A stretch of DNA of 60,751 bases from Nisaea sediminum (lineage in GTDB: Bacteria > Pseudomonadota > Alphaproteobacteria > Thalassobaculales > Thalassobaculaceae), in assembly GCF_014904705.1 (NCBI RefSeq), contig NZ_JACZCQ010000017.1, positions 1 through 60,751 on the forward strand, read 5' to 3'. The translations under genes were made by a program, and so were the position numbers. The notes beneath the pieces were generated by a model. The model made no database searches, was not told where the DNA came from, and saw nothing but the letters and a program-made list of their open reading frames with translations. This document shows, one piece after another, positions 59,177 to 60,751 of this stretch; positions within the stretch are counted from its first letter, which is position 1; the number at the start of each line of letters is the position of its first letter.

Positions 59177-60606
59177 ACATGCTCGTTCCCCGCGAAACCG
59201 TCGCCCAGCTTGTCAAGAAACGGGAAATGGCACTTATCGCCTTCCGAGCGTCCCATGCCCGCCTTCTCGACGCGCAGGACGCCCTTCGCAAAGCGAACCG
59301 GCTCTTAAATGAAATCAGCCCCAGCGGCGAGGCAAGCTACAACCAACATGTGCGCGATAAGGAGGAATATTTCATACGCGCAATATCGGTGCCGGAGGAG
59401 GCCGACTATATGGCCAAGGTCGAGCACATAACGTCGGTCAATCTCTGGGCGAAGGTCATCGCACACACCGACCTTGAGTCCATCATGAACCGGCGCCAGA
59501 AAGACGAATTGCGGCTGGAACTGACAACCAATCCGCCGGAGCCCACGGTCGAGACAGTTTATGCGACCCTGCAGGCGCGCTTCGCCGGTCTAAGCTTCAC
59601 CATCCAAGAGGGCATCGCCGATGCCTTTACGGCGCTGGATCGCCGGTTTCGCTCCAACGACACATTCAAATTCAAGCACCGGATCGTCCTTGAAAATGCG
59701 CTGAGCGAGTTCGGCGGCTGGAACCATTACCGACACTATGACGATACCCTGATGGACGTGGAGCGGATCTTCCGTTTCATGGACGGAGAGCCCACCTTGC
59801 CACGCCATTTATCGATTGTGTCAGCGATCGAGGCGGAAACGCGCGGTTCATATTCAAGAGGGCTTCCGCAGGCCGTCATTGAGACCGACTATTTCCGACT
59901 CCGGACGTGGAAAAACGGCAATGTGCATCTCTATTTCACGCGCAAGGATTTGCTGGCGAAGGTCAACAAGGCCCTCGGCGAATTCTACGGCAATCCGATC
60001 CCCGAGGAGAGGGAGGCCGAGGCCGACGACGGCCTAGCTCCCAAGACCGCGCTTGCACGCAATATGGGATGGTTTCCGACGCCGGAGGCGGTCGGAAAAG
60101 AGGTCATGCACCATGCGCCTTATCTGGTCGTCAACGGCGAGCCGAAGACCGTTCTGGAGCCTTCCGCAGGCACGGGCAACCTTGCGCGCCTGGCCGTCTC
60201 TGCCGGTGCCGTGGTCGATTGCATCGAACTGAACACGGGCCGGGCGCAGACACTGAGCGAGAGCGGCCTATATAGGCGCGTGCTGCCAGTCGATTTCCTT
60301 GCGCTGCGCGCGGCTCCGGATGAGCTCTACGACGTGGTTTTGATGAACCCGCCATTTGATCGGGAAAGGGACATCGACCATGTTCTGCACGCCCTGACGC
60401 ACCTGAAAGATGGAGGGCATCTTGTAGCTGTCATGAGCGGAGCGACCGCGTTTCGTGAGACCAAGAAATCACGTTCCTTCCGGGCGATCATCGAGAAGCA
60501 CGACGGGCGATTTTTCGACCTGCCGCCCGGTTCTTTCCGGGAGGTTGGAACGAACGTGAACACCTGCATTCTTCGTCTTCGGAAGGGCGGCAACTACTAT
60601 CGTTGA
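59173..60606 (+). CDS. DUF4942 / class I DNA methyltransferase
   Basis: 477 aa. The first 270 residues match DUF4942-type plasmid proteins; the C-terminal methylase has the SAM motif VLEPSAGTGNLA (327-338) and the catalytic NPPF (392-395), so N6-adenine or N4-cytosine methylation is expected. There is no partner nuclease, so it is a solitary methylase that probably protects the plasmid or marks it. Last gene of the ardC operon. Confidence 0.87.
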   Translation: MNMLVPRETVAQLVKKREMALIAFRASHARLLDAQDALRKANRLLNEISPSGEASYNQHVRDKEEYFIRAISVPEEADYMAKVEHITSVNLWAKVIAHTDLESIMNRRQKDELRLELTTNPPEPTVETVYATLQARFAGLSFTIQEGIADAFTALDRRFRSNDTFKFKHRIVLENALSEFGGWNHYRHYDDTLMDVERIFRFMDGEPTLPRHLSIVSAIEAETRGSYSRGLPQAVIETDYFRLRTWKNGNVHLYFTRKDLLAKVNKALGEFYGNPIPEEREAEADDGLAPKTALARNMGWFPTPEAVGKEVMHHAPYLVVNGEPKTVLEPSAGTGNLARLAVSAGAVVDCIELNTGRAQTLSESGLYRRVLPVDFLALRAAPDELYDVVLMNPPFDRERDIDHVLHALTHLKDGGHLVAVMSGATAFRETKKSRSFRAIIEKHDGRFFDLPPGSFREVGTNVNTCILRLRKGGNYYR

Positions 60607-60613
60607 CCCGAGA

Positions 60614-60643
60614 GCATCCGGGCCGCCCTGGCGGTCCGGATGC
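60614..60643 (+). terminator. Long hairpin after the methylase gene
   Basis: GCATCCGG and CCGCC pair with GGCGG and CCGGATGC (one mismatch, small loop). No immediate T tract. It probably ends the ardC operon. The last 108 nt of the window hold GC-rich sequence with two short T runs and no gene. Confidence 0.6.
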
Positions 60644-60751
60644 CGTTCCCGCCGTCAGAAATTTTTCCGCGCTTTTGTCGGGCGGGCCCCCGCGGCCGGC
60701 GGCGCGTCTTTTTGTTTGTTTCCTCTCCCCGGCCCGGCGGGGGCGTGGGCT

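Overview
The window looks like most or all of a conjugative plasmid (or a large transfer and replication segment of one) from an alphaproteobacterium, probably of the Hyphomicrobiales (Rhizobiales). The evidence is the gene content: a DUF3363-type relaxase, a Trb-type type IV secretion system, a RepA/iteron replicon with ParA, the DUF2840-TraF pair, DUF736, DUF1419, a large ParB-like protein, ArdC and a DUF4942 methylase. Base composition is high GC, with a few AT-rich islands at 5.9-6.1, 37.8-37.9, 43.6-44.3 and 50.3-50.7 kb. No species can be named from the sequence.

Layout. 0-5.5 kb: relaxase, VirD4/TraG coupling protein, a CopG-like protein and TrbB. 6.1-14.8 kb: trbC, trbD, trbE, an extra exported protein, trbJ, trbL, trbF, trbG and trbI. 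14.8-25.9 kb: in the same direction and mostly coupled by ATGA overlaps, a type IVb (IncI thin-pilus-like) pilus cluster: secretin, assembly ATPase, platform protein, several pilin-like proteins, a Cys-rich tip-like protein and a prepilin peptidase. 26-33 kb: small regulators, a winged-helix protein, RepA between two blocks of iterons, a candidate centromere, ParA with a small ribbon-helix-helix partner, secreted nuclease, RepB-like primase, DUF2840 and TraF peptidase. 33-55 kb: accessory region with a ParB-like protein, lineage-specific paralog families, a HigBA-type toxin-antitoxin pair, a 770-bp perfect duplication and a 3.9-kb IS1595-like element with cargo that splits a gene. 55.4-57.5 kb: a compact type V CRISPR-Cas locus. 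57.5-60.6 kb: ArdC antirestriction protein, a small protein and a DNA methylase.

Main discovery. A 566-residue TnpB/Cas12-like RuvC nuclease (55484-57184) is followed directly by a CRISPR array (57156-57455) of five 36-nt repeats and four spacers of exactly 30 nt. Its stop codon lies inside the first repeat. No cas1, cas2, cas4 or cas6 is present. This fits a minimal plasmid-borne type V-U/V-M-like effector system.

Two further systems tie the plasmid together. (i) An inverted repeat, CATA-N5-TATGTT, occurs at eight places, most of them 14-40 nt before start codons of the transfer, pilus and accessory operons, suggesting one plasmid-encoded regulon. (ii) A structured leader of about 230-280 bp is repeated directly in front of three genes (42399, DUF1419 at 48352, ardC at 57762). 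Its last hairpin is kept although the stem sequence changes. It may be a single-strand promoter or leader used when plasmid DNA enters the recipient.
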